From NCBI RefSeq assembly GCF_041912895.1, contig NZ_JAYSGI010000001.1:1240001-1304000 (forward strand): a DNA stretch of 64,000 nucleotides, written 5' to 3'. Below, piece after piece: positions 27,041-35,354 of the stretch (its first letter is position 1; each line of letters begins with the position of its first letter). The notes under the pieces were generated by a model that worked only from the letters and a program-made list of their open reading frames with translations, did no database searches and was not told the origin of the DNA. Source of the DNA: Pelagerythrobacter sp041912895. Its GTDB lineage: Bacteria > Pseudomonadota > Alphaproteobacteria > Sphingomonadales > Sphingomonadaceae. The translations under genes were made by a program, and so were the position numbers.

Positions 27041-27187
27041 GGCTCGCGAGGGCCCGTGGCCGGGTGCCCGCGCGTCGTCGGCAAGGCAATCGACACCGTC
27101 GCCGCGAGGTCCCTGCCCTCTTGGGCTCCGATCCCGACCACCTTGCCGACAGACCGTCCCGGCCCCCGCCATTCTCCGACGAACGGG

Positions 27188-28051
27188 TCAGGCCGGTGCA
27201 AGCGCGCCGAACTTGCCCGAGGTAAACTCCGCGATCGCTTCACGGATTTCGGCCTCGGTGTTCATCACGAAGGGGCCGTGGCCGAACACCGGTTCGTCGA
27301 TCGGCTCGCCGGTCATCACCAGCAGCATGGCATCGCCGTCGGCCTTGATCCCGGCGCCTTCGCCATCGCTGGAGAGACGCGCGATTTCTGCCTCGCCGAC
27401 GCCCCTTCCGTCGATCGTGACGTGGCCCGAAAGCACCGCGATCATCGTGGTATGGCCTTCAGGCAACGGCAGTGTGACATCCGCCCCGGCATCGAGCCGG
27501 ACGTCCCACAAGTTGATCGGCGTGAACGTGCTGGCGGGCCCTTTCGTGGCGTCGAACTCGCCCGCGATTATCCGCGCGCGGCCACCTTCGAACGTGACTT
27601 CGTCGATCATGTCGCGCGTGATCGCCTGATACTTGGCGGGCGTCAGCTTGTCCTGCGCGGGCAGGTTGACCCACAGTTGCACCATGCGGAACGGGCCCCC
27701 GGCCTTCGAATAGCCGGGCGAGTGGAACTCCTCGTGCAGCACGCCCGAACCGGCGGTCATCCACTGGACCTCGCCGGCCCCGATCGTCCCGCCCCCGCCG
27801 GTAGAATCGCGGTGGCTGACCTCTCCGTCATAAACGATGGTCACGGTCTCGAAGCCCTTGTGCGGATGTTCGCCCACTCCGCGCGGGTGCCCCTTCACGG
27901 GCTCGAAGTTCCACGGCCCGGCGTAGTCGAACAGCAGGAAAGGGCTGATGACGGCGGTATCGCCGTGATAGCTGAACAGCGAGCGCACGGGGAAGCCGTC
28001 GCCTACCCAGTGGGCCTTGTCGTTGCGCAGGATCGTGTCGAGTGTCTTCAT
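27188..28051 (-). CDS. Pirin family protein
   Basis: The 287-residue bicupin shows the pirin metal site (HPHKGFETVT, then EVQWMTAGSGVLHEEF) and a second cupin half with GEFDATKGPASTFTPINLWDV. Bacterial pirins can have quercetinase or regulatory roles. The start at 28051 is divergent from an HxlR regulator, which probably controls it. Confidence 0.92.
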   Translation of the reverse strand: MKTLDTILRNDKAHWVGDGFPVRSLFSYHGDTAVISPFLLFDYAGPWNFEPVKGHPRGVGEHPHKGFETVTIVYDGEVSHRDSTGGGGTIGAGEVQWMTAGSGVLHEEFHSPGYSKAGGPFRMVQLWVNLPAQDKLTPAKYQAITRDMIDEVTFEGGRARIIAGEFDATKGPASTFTPINLWDVRLDAGADVTLPLPEGHTTMIAVLSGHVTIDGRGVGEAEIARLSSDGEGAGIKADGDAMLLVMTGEPIDEPVFGHGPFVMNTEAEIREAIAEFTSGKFGALAPA

Positions 28052-28123
28052 CGCCTTTGCCTTTCGAAGGGGCGTATTTACGCCCCGCCCCGGGGCATTG
28101 CTTTCGTGTCGGACGCAACATAT

Positions 28124-28149
28124 GTACGTGCTGACATGACAGCAAGTAC
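28124..28149. promoter_or_regulatory. Inverted repeat over the hxlR-type start, likely autoregulatory operator
   Basis: GTACGTGCTG (28124-28133) and CAGCAAGTAC (28140-28149) are inverted repeats matching at nine of ten positions around a 6-base spacer. The repeat covers the regulator's start codon (28136) and sits 73 bases from the pirin start. HxlR-family dimers bind such sites in divergent promoters. Confidence 0.55.
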
Positions 28150-28516
28150 GGTCCAACAGGATACCGCAATGGCCCGGTCCGAAGCCCCGAAGGACGGCTG
28201 GCACTGCCCGGCGGAACGGACGCTCGATTTCCTCTCCGGCAAATGGCGCCCGATGGTCATATTCTGGCTCATGGGAGGTTCGCTGCGCTTCAACGAATTG
28301 CAGCGGCGGCTGGGCGCGATCACGCATCGCACGCTGTCGAAAACGCTCAAGGAGATGGAGGCCGACGGGCTGGTGCAGCGCCAGGACTATGGCGAGATTC
28401 CGCCGCGTGTCGACTACTCGCTCACCGATCGCGGGCGCAGCCTCCGACCGGTCTTGCAGGCGATGGAGGAATGGGCCCTGGCCCGGTCCGATGGCAACCA
28501 AGGAGATACGCAGTGA
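28136..28516 (+). CDS. HxlR-family transcriptional regulator
   Basis: The 126-residue winged-helix protein has the HxlR pattern: CPAERTLDFLSGKWRPMVIFWL, LRFNELQRRLGAITHRTLSKTLKEM and GLVQRQDYGEIPPRVDYSLT. The cysteine at about residue 24 could act as a redox or electrophile sensor, as in other family members. It is divergent from pirin and overlaps the DUF5996 gene by four bases. Confidence 0.93.
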   Translation: MTASTVQQDTAMARSEAPKDGWHCPAERTLDFLSGKWRPMVIFWLMGGSLRFNELQRRLGAITHRTLSKTLKEMEADGLVQRQDYGEIPPRVDYSLTDRGRSLRPVLQAMEEWALARSDGNQGDTQ

Positions 28517-29451
28517 CCGACAATGCCGAATGGCCGACCATTCCGTTCGCGCCGTGGAAGGATAGCTGCGCGGCCCTGCACCTCTACACGCAGATCGTCG
28601 GCAAGTATCGGCTGGCCCACACCCCCTGGGTCAATCACTCGTGGCACGCGACGCTGTATATCAACGCCGACGGGCTCACGACCGGGCTGATCCCCGACGG
28701 CCCCGGGGTCACCGTCCAGTTCGATCTGCACCGCCAGCGCCTCGTCGCCTCGTGCCCGACCGGAAAAAGCGACGGCTTCCCGCTCGAGCCCATGTCGGTC
28801 GCCGCGTTCGACAGCAGGTTCAGACAAACGATCGCTGCCCTCGGCGGCTCGCCCGAGTATCATGGCTTCCCCAACGAACTGCCCAAGGCGGTTCCCTTTG
28901 CCGAGGATACCGCCGCGCGGCCGTGGGATGCCGAAGCCGTATCCCGGTTCCATCGCGCGCTGGTTCGGATCGACGCGGTGTTCAACGAATTCCGCACCGG
29001 ATTCCTCGGCAAGGTCAGCCCGGTCCATCTGTTCTGGGGAAGCTTCGATGTTGCCGTGACGCGGTTTTCGGGCAAGCCGGCCCCGCTTCACCCCGGCGGC
29101 ATCCCCAACCTGCCCGACGCGGTGACGCGCGAAGCCTACAGTCACGAAGTCAGCTCCGCCGGCTTCTGGCCCGGCGGGGGCGGGATCGACGAGCCCTGCT
29201 TCTATTCGTACGCCTACCCGACACCCGAGGGGTTCGCCGAGCAATCCGTGAAGCCCGCGGCGGCGAGGTTCGACAAGGATTTGGGCGAATTCGTGCTCCC
29301 GTACGAAGCGGTCCGCTCCGCCGCAGACCCGCGCGCGGCACTACTGGAATTCCTCGAGTCCACCTTCGCGGCGGCAGCGACCCTGGCGGACTGGGATGAC
29401 GGACTGACCTGCGCGATGGGCCGGAAGGGCCAGCCCCGCTCCATTACCTAG
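28513..29451 (+). CDS. DUF5996 family protein
   Basis: The 312-residue protein starts at GTG 28513, overlapping the HxlR stop. It carries the DUF5996 features WPTIPFAPWKDSCAALHLYTQIVGK, then PWVNHSWHATLYI and GLTTGLIP, and ends with EFLESTFAAAA. The function is unknown. Its co-expression with an HxlR regulator next to pirin suggests a stress- or quinone-related role, which is only inference. Confidence 0.85.
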   Translation: MTDNAEWPTIPFAPWKDSCAALHLYTQIVGKYRLAHTPWVNHSWHATLYINADGLTTGLIPDGPGVTVQFDLHRQRLVASCPTGKSDGFPLEPMSVAAFDSRFRQTIAALGGSPEYHGFPNELPKAVPFAEDTAARPWDAEAVSRFHRALVRIDAVFNEFRTGFLGKVSPVHLFWGSFDVAVTRFSGKPAPLHPGGIPNLPDAVTREAYSHEVSSAGFWPGGGGIDEPCFYSYAYPTPEGFAEQSVKPAAARFDKDLGEFVLPYEAVRSAADPRAALLEFLESTFAAAATLADWDDGLTCAMGRKGQPRSIT

Positions 29452-29660
29452 CTCTCCTGGGCCGTTGAGCGGTCTTTGGGTGACGTTTGGATCAGTTCGA
29501 TCTGATGCCCGTCGGGATCGGCGAGAACCGCTATTCTCGCGTCGCCTTCGGCGGCGGTGGTCAACTGTGGGCTGATCGCCGCGACCGCGCTAACGCTCTT
29601 CGTCCTGCATCGGTTGAATCCGTCAGCGCGGAATGGGTGGCACGGTATTGAAGCCGAGCC
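29448..29660 (-). pseudogene. C-terminal remnant of a VOC/glyoxalase-family gene
   Basis: The minus strand encodes about 70 residues without a start but with a convincing VOC/glyoxalase C-terminus: GDARIAVLADPDGHQIELIQ followed by a short tail and TAG at 29448-29450. The metal-ligand E and the DPDGH turn are as in glyoxalase/bleomycin-resistance proteins. The 5' part is missing, replaced by the tolC end. Its stop overlaps the stop of the convergent DUF5996 gene. Confidence 0.7.
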
Positions 29661-29664
29661 GCCC

Positions 29665-30912
29665 CTATGAATACGCGTTGCGATCCAGCCTCCCGCTGGC
29701 TCGCAGCACCGCAGCCTGCGCGATCAGAACGTCGCTGCGCGCGCGCGCGAGTGCCAGTTGCGCGGCGCGGTAGCTTTGTTCCGCGAGCAGAATATCGATG
29801 GTCGAGCGCAGGCCGAATTCGTATTCGGCCCGCACGCCTTCGAGCGCCAGTTGGGCTGCGGCCAACCCCTCCTCGTTCGCGGTGAGGCGCAGCCGCGCGG
29901 CGCCCAGCCCGGCCCAGGCGGTGTCCACGTTGCGCAATGCCTCACGCTGCTCCGCTTCCGCCGCGAAACTTTCAGCACGGTAAGTCGCCTCGGCCTCGCG
30001 CACGCGTGACGGTACGAGGCCGCCGGTGAACAGCGGCACGCGCAGCGAAAGACCGACCGTGGCGGCGCTTTCGAAGCCGTAGAGGTTGCCGCCGGAAAGC
30101 TGTGCGCCGCGGCCATAGCCGCCGGCAAGCTCCAGCACGGGCGCCCGCTCCGCCCGCGCCTGGTCGATCCGCGCGCCCGAGGCATCCGCGATGCGGCGCT
30201 GCTCGAGCAGCAGGGGGTTGGTCGCTTCGGCCGAGGCGCGCGCCGCAGACAGGTCGCCGGGTAGCGCCTGCGGCGGTGGCACGTCCGCGACGAGCGCATC
30301 CGGCTCCTGACCCACCACGGCGCGGTATGTTGCTATCGCTGCGATCAGCGCGGCCTGCGCGTCGGCGAGGTTGGCGACGACGCTCGCGCGCTGGGCGCGC
30401 AGCTGCTCGACATCGGTGCGCGTCGCCTCTCCCAAGTCGAAACGCGATTGTGCTTCCTCCACCTGCCGATCGAGCCGCTCGATCCCGATCCGCGCCACCT
30501 CCACCGCTTCCTGCGCGAACAATACGTCGGCATAGGCGATCACCACTCGCTCGAGCACCGCAGCCTCGCGATCGCGCACGCGCTGCTCTCCGGCGGCGAC
30601 ATCGGCATCGGCCGCGCGCACTGCGGAGGACACGCGACCCCCGGTCCAGATCGGCAGGCTGGAGCGGATGGTCGCGCTGCCCGAATTGCCGCTGCCGATG
30701 CTGTCGTAGCCCGCGCCCGCATCGACCGAGACGGTCGGCCGCCCGCCCGCCCGCGCCTGCTCGGGCGCTTCGGCCAGTGCATCCTGTCGCGCCTGCGCCT
30801 CGGCGAGATCGGGATTGGTGGCATAGGCGGCGGCGATCGCCTCGCGCAGCGTTTCGGCCTGCACGGGCGCAGCGGCGAGCGCAGCTAACGGCAGCCACGC
30901 CCATCTAGTCAT
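29665..30912 (-). CDS. TolC-family outer membrane efflux protein
   Basis: The 415-residue protein has a signal peptide (about 1-19, ending PVQA) and two homologous helical-barrel repeats (for example AIAAAYATNPDLAEAQARQDAL and TNPLLLEQRRIADASGARID). These are the hallmarks of TolC/OprM trimeric exit ducts. It is the last gene of the adaptor-ATPase-permease-TolC operon, overlapping the permease by eight bases. Confidence 0.93.
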   Translation of the reverse strand: MTRWAWLPLAALAAAPVQAETLREAIAAAYATNPDLAEAQARQDALAEAPEQARAGGRPTVSVDAGAGYDSIGSGNSGSATIRSSLPIWTGGRVSSAVRAADADVAAGEQRVRDREAAVLERVVIAYADVLFAQEAVEVARIGIERLDRQVEEAQSRFDLGEATRTDVEQLRAQRASVVANLADAQAALIAAIATYRAVVGQEPDALVADVPPPQALPGDLSAARASAEATNPLLLEQRRIADASGARIDQARAERAPVLELAGGYGRGAQLSGGNLYGFESAATVGLSLRVPLFTGGLVPSRVREAEATYRAESFAAEAEQREALRNVDTAWAGLGAARLRLTANEEGLAAAQLALEGVRAEYEFGLRSTIDILLAEQSYRAAQLALARARSDVLIAQAAVLRASGRLDRNAYS

Positions 30913-33322
30913 GATGCAGGGCCCAGGCCGGAGCGGTGCGGCTCGCGCGCAGCGACTGGCCGAGCACGGTCAGCACCGCGATGGCGACGGCGAGCAGGCT
31001 GGCGCCGATGAAATAGACGGGCGACAGCGCGATCCGGTCGGCAAAGCCCGCCAGCCAGCGCTGCATCGCGAAGAACGCCAGCGGCCAGGCGATCAGGTTC
31101 GCGATCACAACCGGGCGCAGGAACTGGCCGACCAGCAGCTTCACGATATCGCCCGCCGACGCGCCGAGCGACTTGCGGACGCCGATCTCCTTCACCCGCC
31201 GCGCGGTATTGAAAGAGGCGAGGCCCCACAGCCCGACCACGCCGATCAGCACCGCCAGCCCGGCCCCGATGGCAAACAGGCGCATGGCCCGGTCATCGGC
31301 CTCGTAGAACTGTTGCAGGCTCTGCACGCCGGTCTCGGCTTCGAAGGGAGCCTGCGGCGCCGTGCGCTGCCACACGGCTTGCGCCGCCTTGATCACCGCG
31401 CGCGGATCGCCACTGAAGCGCAAGGTGGCCACGGGGACGTCCACCTCCTCGGAATAGTAGGTGTAATATGTCGGATCGAGCGGTTCGCGCGGAGAGAGGA
31501 AGCGCATGTCTTCCACCACACCGACGATCGTGCGCGGCGGTGCGCCGTGGCCCAGTTGCTGCCCGACGGCCTCGGCGGGGTCATCGTAACCCAGCGTACG
31601 TGCCAGTGTGCGGTTGACGAGGATATTGCGCGGCTCTTCCCATTCCAGATCGGTCGAATCATCCATTCGCTGCGCGCTGCCGAACGGCCGACCTGCCAGC
31701 ACGCGCGTGCCGTAGGTCTCGAAGAAGTCCGGCCCTGTCGCTACCCGGCGCATGGAGATGGGCGGTTCGCTGTCGGTGCCGAACGAATCGACGTTGTTGT
31801 AGCCCGTACCGCCGGCGACCGAATCGCTGACGGTGACCGAACGGACCGAAGGTATCTCCGCAAAGCCGCGCAACAGGCTGCGGCGCAGGGCCGGGTCTTC
31901 GGCCCATGCCAGCGAGCGCACCAGCAGCAGCCCGTCGCGTTGATAGCCGAGGTCGGCGTTGCGCAAGTGCTGCGTCTGCGCGAACAGCACGGCGGTGCCG
32001 ATCATGAAGGCGATCGCCAGCGCGAACTGGAACACCACCAGCGCTTGGCGCACCCGCGTTCCCGCGCGCCCGCCGCCCGGCGATCTGGTGGAGGCCAGCA
32101 CCGCTGCCGCGCGATAGCCCGAAAGCATGAACGCCGGATACGCGCCCGCGATCAGTCCCACGATCAGAACGAGCAGCGCCAGCGGCAGGATTACCCCGCC
32201 GGTGCCGAGATAGGTGATCGACAGTTCCAGCCCGCCCGCGGCGTTTATCAGCGGCAGACTCACTTCGGCGAGGATCAGGCCGATCAGCGCCGCGAGCGCG
32301 GCGGTCGCGGTCGCTTCGGTCAGGAACTGCCGGATCAGCGCGCGCCGGTCCGCTCCCAGCACCTTGCGCATCGCCACTTCGCGCGCACGCAGCGCCGCAC
32401 GCGAGGTGGCAAGGTTCACATAGTTGACGATCGCGATCAGCAGCGTCAGCAGCCCCACGAGACCGAGCGTGGTCACGGTGAGTTTGCGGCTGGCGCTCTC
32501 GCGCCCTTCGGGCGTCAGGTGCATGCTCTCCAGCGGGAGCAGGTTGATGCCCATGTCTTCGTTCGCATTGTCGCCGAAACTGGCCGCGCCTCTGCGCGCG
32601 ACGAACCCCGGCATCTGTTCGTCCAGAGCATCGGCAGCCTCGCGCGCCGGGAAGCGCACGAACGTCTGCACCGAAGTGCTGCCCCAGTTGTACCAGTACT
32701 GGGTATCGACCTGGTCCGGCATTCGGGTGAGGATGGTGAATTCCAGATCGGTATTGGCCGGCAGATCCGCGAACACCCCCGCCACGCGATAAGCGCGCGT
32801 CTCGCCGTCGGTAGTGAGCGTCATGGATCGCCCCACTGCCTCGCCGTCGCCGAAATAGCGGCGGGCGGTGGCTTCGGAGAGCAGGATGTTGCCCGGGTCC
32901 GAGAGCGCGCCCCGCCCTTGTCCCGCCACCATCGGCAGGTCGAACACATCGAAGAACGTTTCGTCGACCCGCGCGGCATCTTCGGCCACCGCATTGCCAT
33001 CACGCAGCACGATGGCGCCGTTTCCTTGGATGCGGGCGCCGACCAGCCCGGGAAAATCCTCGCGCAGCTGATCAAGCAGCCCACCCATCGTCCAGTGGAA
33101 GCGGCCGGTGAACGGCTGGCCCGGCGCTTTCCATTCGGTCTGCACGACGTAGATTTCATCGCTGTCCGGCAGCCATTCCTCGAAGCTCGTTTCGAAGCGG
33201 ACGTAGAGACCGAGCACGAGGAACACCGCGATGCCCAGCCCCAGCCCGCCGATGTTGAGCGCGGCGTAGAGCTTGTGCCGCGTCAGCGAGCGGTAGAGCG
33301 AGAGCAGCGCGAAGCGATTCAT
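30905..33322 (-). CDS. MacB/FtsX-type ABC transporter permease, copy 1
   Basis: The 805-residue protein has two MacB periplasmic-core plus FtsX units: a first span near 22-42, a periplasmic domain, three spans near 280-400, a fourth near 430, a second periplasmic domain and three terminal spans. Motifs include FETSFEEWLPDSDEIY, SRAALRAREVAMRKVLGADRRALIRQ and the repeat VKEIGVRKSLGASAGDIVKL. It works with the ATPase encoded just upstream in a tripartite or mechanotransmission export system. The substrate is unknown. Confidence 0.92.
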   Translation of the reverse strand: MNRFALLSLYRSLTRHKLYAALNIGGLGLGIAVFLVLGLYVRFETSFEEWLPDSDEIYVVQTEWKAPGQPFTGRFHWTMGGLLDQLREDFPGLVGARIQGNGAIVLRDGNAVAEDAARVDETFFDVFDLPMVAGQGRGALSDPGNILLSEATARRYFGDGEAVGRSMTLTTDGETRAYRVAGVFADLPANTDLEFTILTRMPDQVDTQYWYNWGSTSVQTFVRFPAREAADALDEQMPGFVARRGAASFGDNANEDMGINLLPLESMHLTPEGRESASRKLTVTTLGLVGLLTLLIAIVNYVNLATSRAALRAREVAMRKVLGADRRALIRQFLTEATATAALAALIGLILAEVSLPLINAAGGLELSITYLGTGGVILPLALLVLIVGLIAGAYPAFMLSGYRAAAVLASTRSPGGGRAGTRVRQALVVFQFALAIAFMIGTAVLFAQTQHLRNADLGYQRDGLLLVRSLAWAEDPALRRSLLRGFAEIPSVRSVTVSDSVAGGTGYNNVDSFGTDSEPPISMRRVATGPDFFETYGTRVLAGRPFGSAQRMDDSTDLEWEEPRNILVNRTLARTLGYDDPAEAVGQQLGHGAPPRTIVGVVEDMRFLSPREPLDPTYYTYYSEEVDVPVATLRFSGDPRAVIKAAQAVWQRTAPQAPFEAETGVQSLQQFYEADDRAMRLFAIGAGLAVLIGVVGLWGLASFNTARRVKEIGVRKSLGASAGDIVKLLVGQFLRPVVIANLIAWPLAFFAMQRWLAGFADRIALSPVYFIGASLLAVAIAVLTVLGQSLRASRTAPAWALHHD

Positions 33323-33335
33323 CGTCCGTCCCCCG

Positions 33336-34013
33336 TCAGATCGCGCGCGCGGCGCTGGCGACGATGCGGCCGTCGAGCATGTCGATCCGGCGCTTGGCCA
33401 TGTCGGCGTGGCTGGGCGAGTGGGTGACCATCACGATCGTCGCGCCCGCATCGTTCAGCGCGGTGAGGATGTTCATGACCTGCTCCCCGTTCGCGGTGTC
33501 GAGGTTGCCGGTCGGCTCGTCCGCGAGGATCAGCTTGGGATCGCCCACGATCGCGCGCGCGATGGCGGCGCGCTGCTGCTGCCCACCCGAAAGCTGGTGC
33601 GGGAAATGGCGCGCACGGTGGGCGATGCCCACGGTATCCATCGCGGCCGCGACCCGTTCGCCCTTCTTCCCACCGTCCTTGCGATAGGTGAGGCCGAGCG
33701 CGACGTTCTCCTCGATCGTCAGTTCGTCGATCAGGTTGAAGCTCTGGAACACGAAGCCGAGCCGCGCGGCGCGAAACTTCGCCAGCTCCGCCTCCGGCAG
33801 ATCGGCGAGATCGCGGTCCTCGAACCAGTACTGGCCGCCGGTGGGCCGGTCGATCGTGCCCAGCGTGTTGAGCAGGGTGGACTTGCCGCAACCCGAAGGC
33901 CCCATGATCGCGAGGAATTCGCCCTCTGCCACGGCGAGGTTCACTTCGGCGAGCGCGGTCGTCTCGACTTCGTCCGAAATGTAGCGGCGTTCGATGTTCT
34001 CAAGTCGGATCAT
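33336..34013 (-). CDS. ABC transporter ATP-binding protein (MacB/LolD type)
   Basis: The 225-residue ATPase has Walker A GPSGCGKST at 38-46, the LSGGQ signature at 141-145 and Walker B LILADEPTGNLD at 161-172. It belongs to the LolD/MacB group that pairs with FtsX-like permeases. It lies between the adaptor gene and permease copy 1 with short gaps, and may also serve permease copy 2. Confidence 0.96.
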   Translation of the reverse strand: MIRLENIERRYISDEVETTALAEVNLAVAEGEFLAIMGPSGCGKSTLLNTLGTIDRPTGGQYWFEDRDLADLPEAELAKFRAARLGFVFQSFNLIDELTIEENVALGLTYRKDGGKKGERVAAAMDTVGIAHRARHFPHQLSGGQQQRAAIARAIVGDPKLILADEPTGNLDTANGEQVMNILTALNDAGATIVMVTHSPSHADMAKRRIDMLDGRIVASAARAI

Positions 34014-34028
34014 GGGTAATTCCCCCGT

Positions 34029-35312
34029 TCAGCGGATGTTGATGAGGTCGCCGTCGACCTGCGAGAGATTACTGGTGACGACGCGCTGGCCGGGCTTCAG
34101 GCCCGACAGGATCTCCACCTGGCGCGGATTGCGGCGGCCGATCTCCACGCGGGTGCGGCGCGCGTGGTCGCCATCGGGATCGAGCACGAAGACGCTGGAG
34201 CCGCCGCCGCTCAGCCAGCCGCCGACCGGCGCGATCAGCGCCTGCCGCGCCGCGCCCAGCGTGATTCGCAGGTCCAGCGTCTGCCCGCGGTTGAGCGCCT
34301 GGCCCGGCACGGTGTCGAACGTCAGCTCCACGCGGAAGCGGCCCTCGGTGACCGTAGGCAGCACCTTGCTGACGGTGAGGCGCGCACCGTCCGCCGTCTG
34401 CGCCGTTTGCCCCACCTCGACCCGGCCGAGGTAATATTCGTCGACGTCGGCCTCCAGCTTCCATTCGCCTTCGCTGTCGACCTGCCCGGCGGGATCGCCG
34501 GGTGCGAGCGTCTGGCCCGGTTGCAGGGTGAAATTGGTCAGTCGCCCCGCCATCGGCGCGCGGACGGTCAGCGCGTCGAGGCTGCCGCGCACGGCGGCGA
34601 GATTGTTCTGCAGGCGCGCGCGCGTGGCGTCGAGCATCGCCCCCTGCGTGGCGGTGATCCGCCGTTCGGCCACGCTGCCGCTCTGCAACTGCGCGACCCG
34701 TCGCGTCTGGTAATCGACCTCCTCCTGATAGCTTTTCACCCCCGCGTCGGAAACGAAGCCCTTGTCGTGAAGCTGCTGCCGGATATCGAGATCGCGGCGC
34801 GCGCGGATGAGGTCGTATTCGGCCTGCGCGACCTGCCCGGCGCGGTCCACGCGGGTGCGCTGGATGCCCAGGTTCTCCCCCGCAACGCCGCCGAGCTGGC
34901 TGGCGATCTGCGCTTCCTGGCTCAGCACCTGGAGCCGCAGTTCGGGGTTGGCGAGGCTGGCGAGCGGCTGGCCCTTGGCCACCAGTGCGCCATCCTGCAC
35001 CAGCAGTTCCTGCACCTGCCCCCCGCTCATCACCCCGACCAGCGTGGTGGTAGCGGGCACGACGGTGGCACGCAGCGGCAGGTAATCGTCGAACGGTGCG
35101 CGGGTCACCTCGCCCGTCTGGATATCGGCGGCAGCAACGTCGGTCGATCCGCTGGCCGGCAGCGCGCGCCAGCCCGCCACCGCAAGCACGAGCACGCCGA
35201 GCGCGATCAGCACCCGGCGGCTGCGCCACCACGGCGCGCGCGGCTTCTCGACCCGGCGGTCCATTCCCGCGCCTGAAGAAGTATTTGCCTGTTCGGCAGC
35301 TTGCGTCATCAT
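34029..35312 (-). CDS. Membrane-fusion (HlyD/MacA-like) efflux adaptor
   Basis: The 427-residue adaptor has a cytoplasmic N-terminus, one span near 33-50, a lipoyl/barrel-sandwich region (GVMSGGQVQELLVQDGALVAKGQPLA), a long coiled-coil hairpin (about 130-240) and a beta-barrel with RAPMAGRLTNFTLQPGQTLAPGD. It should bridge the MacB-type permease and TolC. It is the first gene of its operon, divergent from a response regulator. Confidence 0.94.
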   Translation of the reverse strand: MMTQAAEQANTSSGAGMDRRVEKPRAPWWRSRRVLIALGVLVLAVAGWRALPASGSTDVAAADIQTGEVTRAPFDDYLPLRATVVPATTTLVGVMSGGQVQELLVQDGALVAKGQPLASLANPELRLQVLSQEAQIASQLGGVAGENLGIQRTRVDRAGQVAQAEYDLIRARRDLDIRQQLHDKGFVSDAGVKSYQEEVDYQTRRVAQLQSGSVAERRITATQGAMLDATRARLQNNLAAVRGSLDALTVRAPMAGRLTNFTLQPGQTLAPGDPAGQVDSEGEWKLEADVDEYYLGRVEVGQTAQTADGARLTVSKVLPTVTEGRFRVELTFDTVPGQALNRGQTLDLRITLGAARQALIAPVGGWLSGGGSSVFVLDPDGDHARRTRVEIGRRNPRQVEILSGLKPGQRVVTSNLSQVDGDLINIR

Positions 35313-35354
35313 GCGGCCAGTATCGCCGACATTGGGCTGAACACCTAAAGCACT

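Noticed and set aside
27041..27187. Possible small gene between DUF3325 and pirin
   Set aside because: The convergent gap is GC-rich but has no start with a ribosome-binding site and no recognisable product.
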